NCBI GenBank assembly: GCA_026413755.1
Contig: JAOAKH010000003.1
Span: 1 to 64,000, forward strand
Direction: 5' to 3'
Length of the DNA stretch: 64,000 nt
Source of the DNA: Acidilobaceae archaeon
Lineage (GTDB): Archaea; Thermoproteota; Thermoprotei_A; Sulfolobales; Acidilobaceae
Below, piece after piece: positions 38,522 to 47,061 of this stretch. The number at the start of each line of letters is the position of its first letter. Position 1 is the stretch's first letter. Position numbers and translations under genes: made by a program. The notes under the pieces are model-generated. The model saw only the letters and a program-made list of their open reading frames with translations, was not told the DNA's origin and did not search any database.

Positions 38522-41500
38522 GTGTTGAGGCAACAGTCCCTCTTCTTAGTGCTGCTTATCCTCCTGCCTCTGCCGGGGGCGCTCGTAGGGGGCGCCTCGC
38601 ATGATAGCGAGGAGCTATATATAGTTTTCGCGCCCCTCTTCAGCAAAGAAGGCCTGGGGCCTCTCAAGTCCTCTGCAGAGCTGTTTGGAGGGGAGGTGAT
38701 GGATGAGTTCCCAACGCTAGGGGCGGCTCTCGTGAAGGGGCCTCGCGAGCTGGCCCGCGCCCTGAGGCAGCTGGGTTATATAGTGTCTCCTAACTTGCAG
38801 CTCCAGCTAATCTCTCCTCTCTCGTCTGAGGAGGTCTCTCTGCGTTACAGCGTTCCCAGCATAGGCGCCCCTGGCGCGTGGGCGCTTGGGCTAAATGGGA
38901 GCGGCGTGAGGGTGGCAGTAATAGATACAGGCATAGAGAACAGCCATCCCTGGCTAATGAGGGGTAACAGGAGCGTGGTGGTTTGGGAGGTAGATGCTAC
39001 GGAGAGCGGGGAGGTGGACTACTGTGGCAAGGGAACTCGGCATGCCAGCATCCACGGAACCCACGTGGCAGGCATAATAGCTAGCCAGAGCCCCGACCGC
39101 AGAGGGGTTGCTCCTGGCGCCCTGCTGTATGATATTATAGCTTTCTCAAAGAGATCTGACTGCATTTCTACTGACGAGTCAACGCTCCTAAGGGCTCTGG
39201 AGCACGCGCTGAGGGGTCCCGATGGGAGGCCGAACTCAGGGGACGAGGCCGACGTGATAAACCTAAGCGTGGGCGCCCTATTCAGCCCTGAGCTGATCTA
39301 CCCAGCAGTGAGAGGCTTCCTCTCAAGGCCCGCTATCGTTGAGGCCCTGGAGAGGGCGGCAGCTATGAACAAGGTGATCGTGGTCGCAGCAGGTAACTGG
39401 TACGGCATAAACCTGTACAACCTCCTCTGCCTCGCTGCCGGCGTCATCTGCGTGGGCGCTGCGGACGACGGGAGAAGCGCAGGGGCAGGGGACGACTCGC
39501 TGGCCCCCTTCACCTCCAGGGGCCCAGGGTTCCCGGGCATAATGGTGCCGCACCTCGTGGCTCCAGGGGTTTTAGTTGAGTCCTCTGTACCCACGGAAAC
39601 GGGACGCCTCTCGTATCCTCTCTCTGGCACCTCCATGGCCGCGCCCCACGTGGCGGGGGCCGCTGCTATCATAGTTCAGCAGGCAAAGAGGGAGGGGGCC
39701 GTTAGCCCGCACGAGGTGCTCAGGGCCCTGGCGCAGACAGCGAGAGACGTGAAGGGGTACAAGTATACCTTCTGGGGCCAGAGGGCTGTGATACCCATAG
39801 AGGCGACCACAGTTTCCGACCAGGGGGCAGGCCTCCTAAACGTCTCTGCTGCGGTGAGGAGAGAAGTAATCATAGATCTGGGCGGGAGGCCCTTCGCGCA
39901 CCTCCTAGCCTCTAGATCTGGGAAGCTGGAGCTGAGGGTGGTTAGCCTCTCAGATAGGCCGCTGGAGTTCACGCTTAGCGTGGTTGCGAAAGAGGAGCAC
40001 AGCCTGCGCGAGGTCTCAGGCTTCTCCCTAAACGTCTCTAGGCTGCTCTTACCTCCCCGCTCCTCTGCCTCCGTGGAGCTCACCTTCAAGGACCTCCCAG
40101 TGGGGACCTACGGAGGCTACGTGATGCTCAGGGGAGACTCCGCCACATACAGGTTCCCCTTCCTCCTCACAGTTCCCGTGGAGCTGCCGCCCGAGGGAGG
40201 GCTTTTGGCCCAGAGCATAAACCTCAGGGTCATCTCCAGGAGCCTAAGGGACGTGCCCATGCTATACGTTAACGTGAAGAGCCCCTTCCCCGACCCCCTC
40301 TTCCTCAGCGCGGCCGTGCGCTCAGAGCTCTACTACAGCGTGGCGCCAGAGATAGCTGTGATCTCCCCCTTCGGCACCGTGAGCTCCTCCTACGACTACA
40401 ACCACTTCTACCTGTTCCTTGAGCCAGAGCTATACCTCCTGATCCCCCGCGTGTACTCGCTCGTGGCCTCTCCCGTGGAGCTAAGGCTCCTCATGGGCGC
40501 GGTCTCCCCTGCAGAGGGAGTTCGCAGGGCCCTTGAAGCTGTCTCCTCCCTCTCTGCTAGGCTAGAGGCCCTCGAGCTAGAGGTGAGGAACCTGCAGGCC
40601 TCTGTGACGAACCTCCATGCTTCCCTCGTGAACCTAGAGGCAGCCTTAAGGGCCCTCAAGGCAGAGGCCAGGAGGCTAAACCAATCCATAGAGGCCCTCC
40701 AGCGCTCTGTCGGAGAGCTAGAGAGGAGCCTCAGGGCGCTCAGGCAAGAGCTGCAGCAGGAGTCCGAAGCGCGGAAGGCGGACGTGGCGCGCTTAGAGCA
40801 GTCCATAAGGGCCCTCGGCCAGTCCCTCTCGGCGCTTGAGGAGAGCCTAAAGGCCCTCAGGCGCGAGCTCCAGAGGGAGGTAGAGGAGAGGAAGGCCGAG
40901 GTGGCGAGGCTCGAGCAGCTCTTAAAGCAGGAGTCAGCCACGCTGGAGAGGCTTGTACAGCAGGAGTCGGACCTGCGCAGGGCTGACGCGGCGCGCCTGA
41001 ACCAGAGCATAGGGCTGCTGGAGAGGGCCCTGAGGGCAGTGGAGGAAGCAGTCAGAGCTCTACGAGGAGACCTCCAGCGTGAGGCAGAAGCTAGGAGGGC
41101 TGAGGACGCCAGGCTGGAGAGGCTAATAGTTAACGAATCAGAAGCCAGGAGGGCCGAGATAGCCAGGCTTGAGGGCGCCCTCAGGGGTCTTCAGCAAGTA
41201 GTAGCTTCCCTCGAGGGCAGCCTGAGGGCCCTCAGAGTGAGCCTCGACTCTCTTGAGAAAAGGGCAGCCCTCGTCAATGAGAGCCTGAGGGCAGCTATAA
41301 GGGCTGAGGCGGAGAGGATATCTAGGCTTGAGGCGGAGGCGAGGGCGCTGAGGGCCGGCTTGGAGGAAGCTTCTAGGGATCTCGGCGAGAGGCTGAGCGC
41401 CCTGAACAAGGAGCTAGAGAGGAGGTCAGCGGAGCTCTCCCAGCTTGCAAGGAGTCACGAGGATCTCTCCATTAAGATGGAGGCAGAGGTGCACAGGCTG

Positions 41501-41593
41501 AGGGAGGAACTGGACCTATACAAGCTCGTCGCAATAGGCAGCTTGCTGTTGGCCTTGCTCTCCATAGGCATCGCGTTCCGTCGCAGACAGTAG
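38522..41593 (+). CDS. Membrane-anchored subtilisin-like protease with coiled-coil stalk, copy 1
   Basis: A 1023-residue secreted S8 protease. Signal peptide at about 1-25 (SLFLVLLILLPLPGALVGGA); inhibitor-like propeptide (about 31-100); catalytic domain with Asp135 (VIDTG), His181 (HGTHVAG) and Ser371 (GTSMAAPHVAG). Beta-rich domains span about 440-660. A coiled coil of about 300 residues (about 675-985) is rich in ALR, LERS and ARLE units. A C-terminal membrane helix (about 1000-1018) and the tail FRRRQ complete it. It should sit outside the membrane with the protease held away by the stalk. A TATA box (CTATAAG, about 38489) and GGGAGGGAG precede GTG 38522. Tandem paralog downstream. Confidence 0.9.
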   Translation: MLRQQSLFLVLLILLPLPGALVGGASHDSEELYIVFAPLFSKEGLGPLKSSAELFGGEVMDEFPTLGAALVKGPRELARALRQLGYIVSPNLQLQLISPLSSEEVSLRYSVPSIGAPGAWALGLNGSGVRVAVIDTGIENSHPWLMRGNRSVVVWEVDATESGEVDYCGKGTRHASIHGTHVAGIIASQSPDRRGVAPGALLYDIIAFSKRSDCISTDESTLLRALEHALRGPDGRPNSGDEADVINLSVGALFSPELIYPAVRGFLSRPAIVEALERAAAMNKVIVVAAGNWYGINLYNLLCLAAGVICVGAADDGRSAGAGDDSLAPFTSRGPGFPGIMVPHLVAPGVLVESSVPTETGRLSYPLSGTSMAAPHVAGAAAIIVQQAKREGAVSPHEVLRALAQTARDVKGYKYTFWGQRAVIPIEATTVSDQGAGLLNVSAAVRREVIIDLGGRPFAHLLASRSGKLELRVVSLSDRPLEFTLSVVAKEEHSLREVSGFSLNVSRLLLPPRSSASVELTFKDLPVGTYGGYVMLRGDSATYRFPFLLTVPVELPPEGGLLAQSINLRVISRSLRDVPMLYVNVKSPFPDPLFLSAAVRSELYYSVAPEIAVISPFGTVSSSYDYNHFYLFLEPELYLLIPRVYSLVASPVELRLLMGAVSPAEGVRRALEAVSSLSARLEALELEVRNLQASVTNLHASLVNLEAALRALKAEARRLNQSIEALQRSVGELERSLRALRQELQQESEARKADVARLEQSIRALGQSLSALEESLKALRRELQREVEERKAEVARLEQLLKQESATLERLVQQESDLRRADAARLNQSIGLLERALRAVEEAVRALRGDLQREAEARRAEDARLERLIVNESEARRAEIARLEGALRGLQQVVASLEGSLRALRVSLDSLEKRAALVNESLRAAIRAEAERISRLEAEARALRAGLEEASRDLGERLSALNKELERRSAELSQLARSHEDLSIKMEAEVHRLREELDLYKLVAIGSLLLALLSIGIAFRRRQ

Positions 41594-41687
41594 CTAGCCC
41601 ATTTGGGCCATAGCTAGAGGGCCAGAACCTCTTTAGAGAAAACCATATAAGTTCGCATTTAGCGGTGAAGGAGTGAGGTAAGTCAAG

Positions 41688-44600
41688 TTGCTTAGAACTT
41701 TCATGGGAGCTCTAGTTCTCCTAATGATGTTGCTGAGCACGTTCCCCGTTCATGCGTTCTCTAAGAGCCCTAAGGGCGAAGAGGCAGAGTTCCTCGTCTT
41801 CGGCCCATACCCCTCTAGCAAGGAGAGTATGGAGTCTCTCAAGTCCGCGGTTAGGTCTGCAGGAGGGGCAGTTCTCGAGGAGTTCCCACTGCTAGGCGGC
41901 GTCCTGATCAGAGCCTCCCAGGAGGCCGTTAGGAGGCTCTCCTCCCTTGGATACGAGGTCTACATTAACTCTCAGCTCCAGCTCATAGAACCCAGAGAAG
42001 AGCCGACGGCGTCCCTGGAGCCCATGGTGAGAGTAAGCGTTCCCAGCATAGGCGCCCCCTCTGCTTGGGCAATGGGGCTGAACGGGAGCGGCGTTAGGGT
42101 GGCAGTCATAGATACCGGTATTTTCGACTCTCACCCGTGGTTCATGAGAGGCGGGAGGAGCATAGTCGTGTGGGAGTACAACGCCACTGATGCGCGCGAG
42201 GTGGACTACTGCGGCAAAGGCACAGCTGATGCATCAGATCACGGAACTCACGTCGCGGGCATAATAGCTAGCCAGAACGTTACGTCCAGGGGCGTTGCTC
42301 CAGGCGTAGTTCTCTACGACATAATAGTCTTCGCCCGTCCATGTCGTACTACTACCGATGCAATTATTGCCAGGGGAGTGGAGAGAGCGCTGCTGGGCCC
42401 GGACAACCAGCCTGGCAGCGGCGATGAGCCACACATAATTACCATGAGCCTAGGCGCGGTAGTTCATCCCTCGACTCAGTATGCTATATACGTTGGCGCA
42501 GTACCCAAGCCCGCTGTTATTGAGGTGTTGGAGAGGGCGGCCTCGAGAGCCGTAGTGACGGTCGCTGCAGGGAACAACTACGGGATTAATTACTTCAACT
42601 ACCTCTGCCTTGCTAGCGGCGTCATATGCGTTGGAGCTACTGACGACCGGAGGACCTTGACCGCTGCGGACGACAGGATGGCTAGCTTCAGCTCCAGAGG
42701 CCCAGGCCTCCCAGGCATGATGGTGCCCCTAGTCTCTGCGCCAGGGGTGTCCATAGTCTCTGCCTCAGTTCCAGAGAGGGCTGCTGGCCGTGTGCCCACT
42801 AGGGCTCTCAGCGGCACCTCGATGGCGACTCCTCATGCTGCCGGGGCAGCCGCTATAATAATCCAACAGTTCCTGAGCCAAGGCAGGCCTCTGGACCCAG
42901 CGGAGGTCGCTAAGGCCCTAGCGCACACTGCAAGGGACGTGCTAGTGGGCAACTACAACCCAGGGCTTACCGTGAGCACCATCACAGATCATGGGGCAGG
43001 ACAGATCAACTTAACGGCTGCAGTGTCCAGGCTGGTGAGCATGGACTCAGGAGGCAGGCCTTTCGTGCACATGTTCTCCCCTGTCCCCTCCGGCTCCTTC
43101 TCGTTCAGGGTCATTAACATAGCGGGCTCTGCCGTGGATCTGGAGGTGAGCATAGTAGCTAGATACGAGTACGATCCAGATTTAGTGAACTTAACTGACC
43201 GATTCTCCGTTAGCCACTCGAGACTCTCCCTGCCGCCAGGGGGTTCTGCAAGCATAACGGTGAGCTTTAGGGACCTTCCGCCTGGGGTAGCGGGGGGCTA
43301 CGTGGTCCTGAGAGGCCACGGGATTACCCACAGGTTCCCATTCCTCATAACTGTTCCCGTAGACGTTAGGCCTGACCTTCCGTGGAACGGTGGAATTGCC
43401 GTAATGAGGCTCAACTCACGGGACAACGTTTACGATCACCCCGTTCTGTTCGTGAACGTGCGCAGTGCAGCCATAGAGCCCCTGTTTGTGGTGCTACAGA
43501 CAGGCGGCGGAACTGTGTTTACGATATCCGAGTCTAGAATTGTTCTCACATCTCCCACCTTCCTCAACTCTGCTGGCAGGGTGCACTACGTTAGCGAACA
43601 GGGCCTCTACATGCTAACGCTGAACCCAAGCGGCTCAATTACTACTCCTGTGGGCATAGCTATTGTAGTGGGTTCCGTCACCAGTAACATAGAGAGGCTC
43701 GACATGGCCGTCGAGGAGCTCCGGGGCTCTGTATGGATCCTGGAGATTACCGCGAGCTTCCTAAGGTATTCGCTGGAGGTCCTGAGGCAGGAGCTGCAGA
43801 GTAGCACCTCTAGGCTAGAGCAGATGATAAGGCAGGAGTCGGAGCAGAGAAAGGCGGAGATAGAGAGGCTAGAGAGAGCTATCAGCGGCGTTCAGAGCTC
43901 CCTTTCCTCCCTAGAGCAGAGCGTGAGGTCCCTAGCTCAGCAGCTACAGAGCGAGGTAGAGGCCAGAAAGAGAGAGATAGCGAGGCTAGATGAAGCGATC
44001 AACAGCCTAGCTCAGCAGCTACAGAGCGAGGTAGAGGCCAGAAAGAGAGAGATAGCGAGGCTGGAGGAGTCCATTAGAAACCTCCAACAGTCCGTTCAGT
44101 CGCTTGAGAGGAGCCTCTCTATCCTGAGGATGGAGCTACAGAGAGAGATAGCTGCGAGAAGGGCAGAAATAGAGAGGCTAGAGCAGCTACTGAGGCAGGA
44201 GTCAGAGGCTAGAAGAGCTGAGGACGCCAGGCTAGAGAGGCTAATAGTCAGCGAGTCAGAGGACAGGAAAGCAGAAATAAGGCGCTTGAACCAGAGCATA
44301 GGGCTGCTGGAGAGGGCCCTGAGGGCAGTAGAGGAAGCAGTCAGAGCTCTGCGAGGAGACCTCCAGCGCGAGTCAGAGGCTAGGAGAGCTGAGGACGCCA
44401 GGCTAGAGAGGCTAATAGTCAGCGAGGCAGAAGCTAGAAGAGCTGAGATAGCCAGGCTCGAGGGTGCCCTCAGGGGCGTCCAGCAGGCCGTAGCTTCTCT
44501 TGAGGGCAGCCTGAGGGCCCTCAGAGTGAGCCTTGAGTCCCTCGAGAGGAGGGCCGTCCTCATGAACGAGAGCCTGAGGGCAGCAATAAGGGCTGAGGCG

Positions 44601-44906
44601 GAGAGGATATCTAGGCTCGAAGCGGAGGCGAGGGCGCTGAGGGCCAGCATAGAGGCGGCCTCTAGGGAGCTCAGCGAGAGGCTGAGCGCCCTGAACAGGG
44701 AGCTAGAGAGGAGGTCAGCAGAGCTCTCCCGGCAGATAGAGGCTACCTCTTCAGAGCTAGAGAGGGAGCTAGGAGAGAGGGCCTCAGAGATCCAGAGCCT
44801 CAGGCAGGAGCACGACACTACCCGTGCTATTAGCCTGGGCAGCACTTTGCTGGCACTGATAGCGCTGTTGCTGGCAGCCTACCAGGTCTTCCTCAGGCGC
44901 TTCTAG
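41688..44906 (+). CDS. Membrane-anchored subtilisin-like protease with coiled-coil stalk, copy 2
   Basis: A 1072-residue paralog of the preceding protease with the same order: signal peptide (about 1-25, ALVLLMMLLSTFPVHAF), propeptide, S8 domain with Asp142 (VIDTG), His188 (HGTHVAG) and Ser378 (GTSMATPHAAG). Beta-rich domains follow, then a longer coiled coil (about 665-1045), a membrane helix (about 1047-1067) and the tail QVFLRRF. The stalk carries internal DNA repeats. Near the stalk ends the two genes are almost identical in DNA, while their catalytic domains differ much more. Own TATA box (ATATAAG, about 41645) and GAGGT nine bases before TTG 41688. Confidence 0.9.
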   Translation: MLRTFMGALVLLMMLLSTFPVHAFSKSPKGEEAEFLVFGPYPSSKESMESLKSAVRSAGGAVLEEFPLLGGVLIRASQEAVRRLSSLGYEVYINSQLQLIEPREEPTASLEPMVRVSVPSIGAPSAWAMGLNGSGVRVAVIDTGIFDSHPWFMRGGRSIVVWEYNATDAREVDYCGKGTADASDHGTHVAGIIASQNVTSRGVAPGVVLYDIIVFARPCRTTTDAIIARGVERALLGPDNQPGSGDEPHIITMSLGAVVHPSTQYAIYVGAVPKPAVIEVLERAASRAVVTVAAGNNYGINYFNYLCLASGVICVGATDDRRTLTAADDRMASFSSRGPGLPGMMVPLVSAPGVSIVSASVPERAAGRVPTRALSGTSMATPHAAGAAAIIIQQFLSQGRPLDPAEVAKALAHTARDVLVGNYNPGLTVSTITDHGAGQINLTAAVSRLVSMDSGGRPFVHMFSPVPSGSFSFRVINIAGSAVDLEVSIVARYEYDPDLVNLTDRFSVSHSRLSLPPGGSASITVSFRDLPPGVAGGYVVLRGHGITHRFPFLITVPVDVRPDLPWNGGIAVMRLNSRDNVYDHPVLFVNVRSAAIEPLFVVLQTGGGTVFTISESRIVLTSPTFLNSAGRVHYVSEQGLYMLTLNPSGSITTPVGIAIVVGSVTSNIERLDMAVEELRGSVWILEITASFLRYSLEVLRQELQSSTSRLEQMIRQESEQRKAEIERLERAISGVQSSLSSLEQSVRSLAQQLQSEVEARKREIARLDEAINSLAQQLQSEVEARKREIARLEESIRNLQQSVQSLERSLSILRMELQREIAARRAEIERLEQLLRQESEARRAEDARLERLIVSESEDRKAEIRRLNQSIGLLERALRAVEEAVRALRGDLQRESEARRAEDARLERLIVSEAEARRAEIARLEGALRGVQQAVASLEGSLRALRVSLESLERRAVLMNESLRAAIRAEAERISRLEAEARALRASIEAASRELSERLSALNRELERRSAELSRQIEATSSELERELGERASEIQSLRQEHDTTRAISLGSTLLALIALLLAAYQVFLRRF
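43931..44062 (+). repeat. 57-base direct repeat, period 75, in the stalk of protease 2
   Basis: Positions 43931-43987 and 44006-44062 are identical over 57 bases, 75 bases (25 codons) apart. They encode LAQQLQSEVEARKREIARL twice. This is a recent in-frame duplication that lengthens the coiled coil. Confidence 0.9.
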
Positions 44907-44936
44907 AGGTTTTAGATTTTTCAGCTTTTTATCTAT
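44907..44936 (+). terminator. Poly-T terminator after protease 2
   Basis: Right after the stop, three T runs occur in a row (TTTTAG, TTTTTCAG, TTTTTATC). They fit archaeal intrinsic termination and separate the protease from the tRNA-Gly gene on the other strand. Confidence 0.6.
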
Positions 44937-44968
44937 CTCTTTCTAGCACGTTGACATAAGGAAAGAGG

Positions 44969-45044
<76 letters not shown>

Positions 45045-45083
45045 CCACTCGCTTATACCTCCTAGAGCTTTTATAGAGCGGAG

Positions 45084-45632
45084 ATGAGCGGCGCATACGT
45101 AATAGTTTCCCCCACGGGGGCGACGAAACCTTTCGCGCTAAGGGGCTACGCGGGCTCTAGCGGGAGACTCGACGTGGTAGCTAGGTGTATAATAGCCTCC
45201 TCCATAGAGCCCTCCGCTGCCGTATATGCCCTCCTCCTAGGCCCCCCTAACCCCCCTAAGCTCCTCGTGGCGCCCGCAGGCTGCTGCGCCGGGCTGAGGG
45301 AGCTGGAGCTCATGGCAGACATGAGCAGGGCGTTGAAGAGGGGGGAGGGCGAGTGGTTACACGTAAGGGATCAAGGCCTGGAGGAGCTCCTAGGCTGGCT
45401 CTCGAGAGATCACGAGATAGTGCTCCTGGAAGAGAGGGGGAAGAACGCCCTGCTCTACAGGGAGCTGGTCCTAGGGAGGAAGGCCATGTTCTTGGGCTCA
45501 CATCTGGACATGCCGCCGGAGGCGCTCTCGCTGGTGAGGAGGTATGCGAAGGCCTCTGTCTCCGTGGGCCCCAGGAGCCTACACGCAGATCACGTAGTGG
45601 CCTTCCTCGCTTGGCTCCGCTCTCAAGCTTAA
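45084..45632 (+). CDS. TrmY-like tRNA pseudouridine-54 N1-methyltransferase (SPOUT)
   Basis: A 182-residue SPOUT methyltransferase resembling TrmY (DUF358), which N1-methylates pseudouridine 54 in the T loop of archaeal tRNA. Features: AGSSGRLDVVARCIIASS near the N terminus, VYALLLGPPNPPKLL, SRALKRGEGEWLHVRDQGLEELL, then the knot MFLGSHLDMPPEALSLVRRYAKASVSVGPRSLHADH. A TATA-like CTTATAC (45051-45057) about 30 bases before ATG 45084 suggests a leaderless transcript. It is divergent from tRNA-Gly. Confidence 0.8.
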   Translation: MSGAYVIVSPTGATKPFALRGYAGSSGRLDVVARCIIASSIEPSAAVYALLLGPPNPPKLLVAPAGCCAGLRELELMADMSRALKRGEGEWLHVRDQGLEELLGWLSRDHEIVLLEERGKNALLYRELVLGRKAMFLGSHLDMPPEALSLVRRYAKASVSVGPRSLHADHVVAFLAWLRSQA

Positions 45633-45666
45633 TAGCCCTCAGGCTGCGCGAGGGCAGGGAGCATAG

Positions 45667-46398
45667 GTGGGCAAAAGCCTAATACAGCAGAGAGCAGGCA
45701 GAGGGGGCATAAACTTCAGGAACCCCGATCACATTCACCCGGGGCCAGCGAGGTACCCGCCGCTCTCGGAAGAAACGAAGAGAGGAGAGGTTAAGGAGCT
45801 TCTCCACGATCCGGGCAGATATGTGCCGCTAGCTAGGGTGAAGCTGGAGGACGGCGCCGAGTTCCTCATGCCGGCTGCAGAGGGAGTTAGGGTAGGGCAG
45901 GTGGTGGAGGTAGGCCCGCAGGCCAAGCCTGAGGTGGGGAACGTGCTGCCGTTGGGAAGAGTTCCCGAGGGGACCATGGTGTTTAACGTGGAGCTGAGGC
46001 CCGGCGACGGCGGTAGGGTAGCTAGGCAGGCCGGCAGCTATGCGCTAGTCATAGGCAAGAGCGGCGACCGAGTTATGGTGCAGCTGCCCAGCGGGGAGCA
46101 GAAGGAGTTCAGCGCAGACTGCAGGGCAACGATAGGGGTCCCTGCCGGCGCCGGGAGGGTGGAGAAGCCGCTGGTTAAGGCAGGCGATGCGTTCCACAAG
46201 TGGAAGGTGAAGGCCAGGAAGTGGCCTAGGAGCAGGGGAGTGGCGAGGGTAGCAGCAAGCCACCCCTTCGGCGGCGGGAGGCACAAGAGGAAGAGCAAGC
46301 CCTCCACGATCTCCCGCGGAGCGCCGCCTGGGAGAAAGGTAGGGCACATAGCAGCGAGGAGGACCGGCAGAAGGAAGGGCGCCTCCTCGAAGGCCTAG
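45667..46398 (+). CDS. rpl2: Ribosomal protein uL2
   Basis: A 243-residue 50S protein close to the peptidyl-transferase centre. It shows GKSLIQQRAGRGG at the N terminus, VGEVLPL-type strands (VGNVLPLGRVPEGTMVFNVELRPGDGG), and the C-terminal ASHPFGGGRHKRKSKPSTI with the conserved histidine region, then GAPPGRKVGHIAARRTGRRKG. GTG start at 45667. Normally next to rpl23; here it heads a separate run with rps7, tuf and rps10. Confidence 0.96.
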   Translation: MGKSLIQQRAGRGGINFRNPDHIHPGPARYPPLSEETKRGEVKELLHDPGRYVPLARVKLEDGAEFLMPAAEGVRVGQVVEVGPQAKPEVGNVLPLGRVPEGTMVFNVELRPGDGGRVARQAGSYALVIGKSGDRVMVQLPSGEQKEFSADCRATIGVPAGAGRVEKPLVKAGDAFHKWKVKARKWPRSRGVARVAASHPFGGGRHKRKSKPSTISRGAPPGRKVGHIAARRTGRRKGASSKA

Positions 46399-46407
46399 CT
46401 TTTTAAG
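46398..46407 (+). promoter_or_regulatory. TATA box for rps7
   Basis: GCTTTTTAAG around 46397-46406 places transcription start near 46430. This is just before the GGTGATC Shine-Dalgarno and the predicted ATA start at 46441. Confidence 0.5.
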
Positions 46408-46440
46408 GAGCTGAGCCCATTTCTGCCCGGGTGATCTCGG

Positions 46441-47019
46441 ATAGAGCCAGAGTTCAACGCCCCGCTGCTCTTCGGCAAGTGGAGCTACGTGGGGGTAGAG
46501 GTGAGGGACCCCAGCCTGAAGAAGTACATTAGCCTGAAGCCAGTCATCCTGCCGCACACGGGCGGGAGGCACGAGCACAGGCGCTTTGGGAAGGCAGAGG
46601 TGCCCATAGTTGAGAGGCTCATGAACATGCTCATGAGGCCTGGCAGGAGCGGGGGGAAGAAGCAGCTGGCGTATAACATCGTGAAGACTGCCTTTGACAT
46701 AATCCACCTCGAGACGGGCGAAAACCCGCTCCAGGTGCTGGTGAGGGCAATAGAGAAGGCAGCCCCTAGGGAGGAGACGACAAGGATCATGTACGGCGGC
46801 ATAACGTACAGGGTCTCCGTGGACGTCTCGCCGCAGAGGAGAGTGGACCTGGCCCTCAGGTTCATAGCGGAGGGCGCTAGGCAGGCAGCTTTCAACAACC
46901 CCAAGCCGATAGAGGAATGCCTTGCAGAGGAGATCATAAAGGCTTCCAGAGGGGATCCGCAGAGCTATGCCATAAGGCAGAAGGAGGAGATCGAGAGAAT
47001 AGCCCTGAGCTCAAGGTAA
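46441..47019 (+). CDS. rps7: Ribosomal protein uS7, apparently starting at ATA
   Basis: A 30S head protein, 192 residues from ATA 46441. Core motifs: [84 protein letters not shown] and the C-terminal [17 protein letters not shown]. The first ATG/GTG/TTG in frame is GTG 46489, inside the conserved N-terminal segment. A TGA lies just before (46432-46434), so the true start is between 46435 and 46489. ATA 46441 has GGTGATC, a perfect anti-Shine-Dalgarno match, ending four bases upstream, and gives the N-terminal length expected for crenarchaeal uS7. CTG 46465 is less well placed. One-base sequence error is the alternative. Confidence 0.9.
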   Translation: MEPEFNAPLLFGKWSYVGVEVRDPSLKKYISLKPVILPHTGGRHEHRRFGKAEVPIVERLMNMLMRPGRSGGKKQLAYNIVKTAFDIIHLETGENPLQVLVRAIEKAAPREETTRIMYGGITYRVSVDVSPQRRVDLALRFIAEGARQAAFNNPKPIEECLAEEIIKASRGDPQSYAIRQKEEIERIALSSR

Positions 47020-47061
47020 GTATTAAAGGGCCGGCCTATGATGTTTTGCAGGTGAGCGGAA

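Noticed and set aside
40408-44845. Long open frames antisense to the protease stalks
   Set aside because: They mirror the repetitive Glu/Arg/Leu codons of the coiled coil and have Ser/Leu-rich low-complexity translations without start signals.
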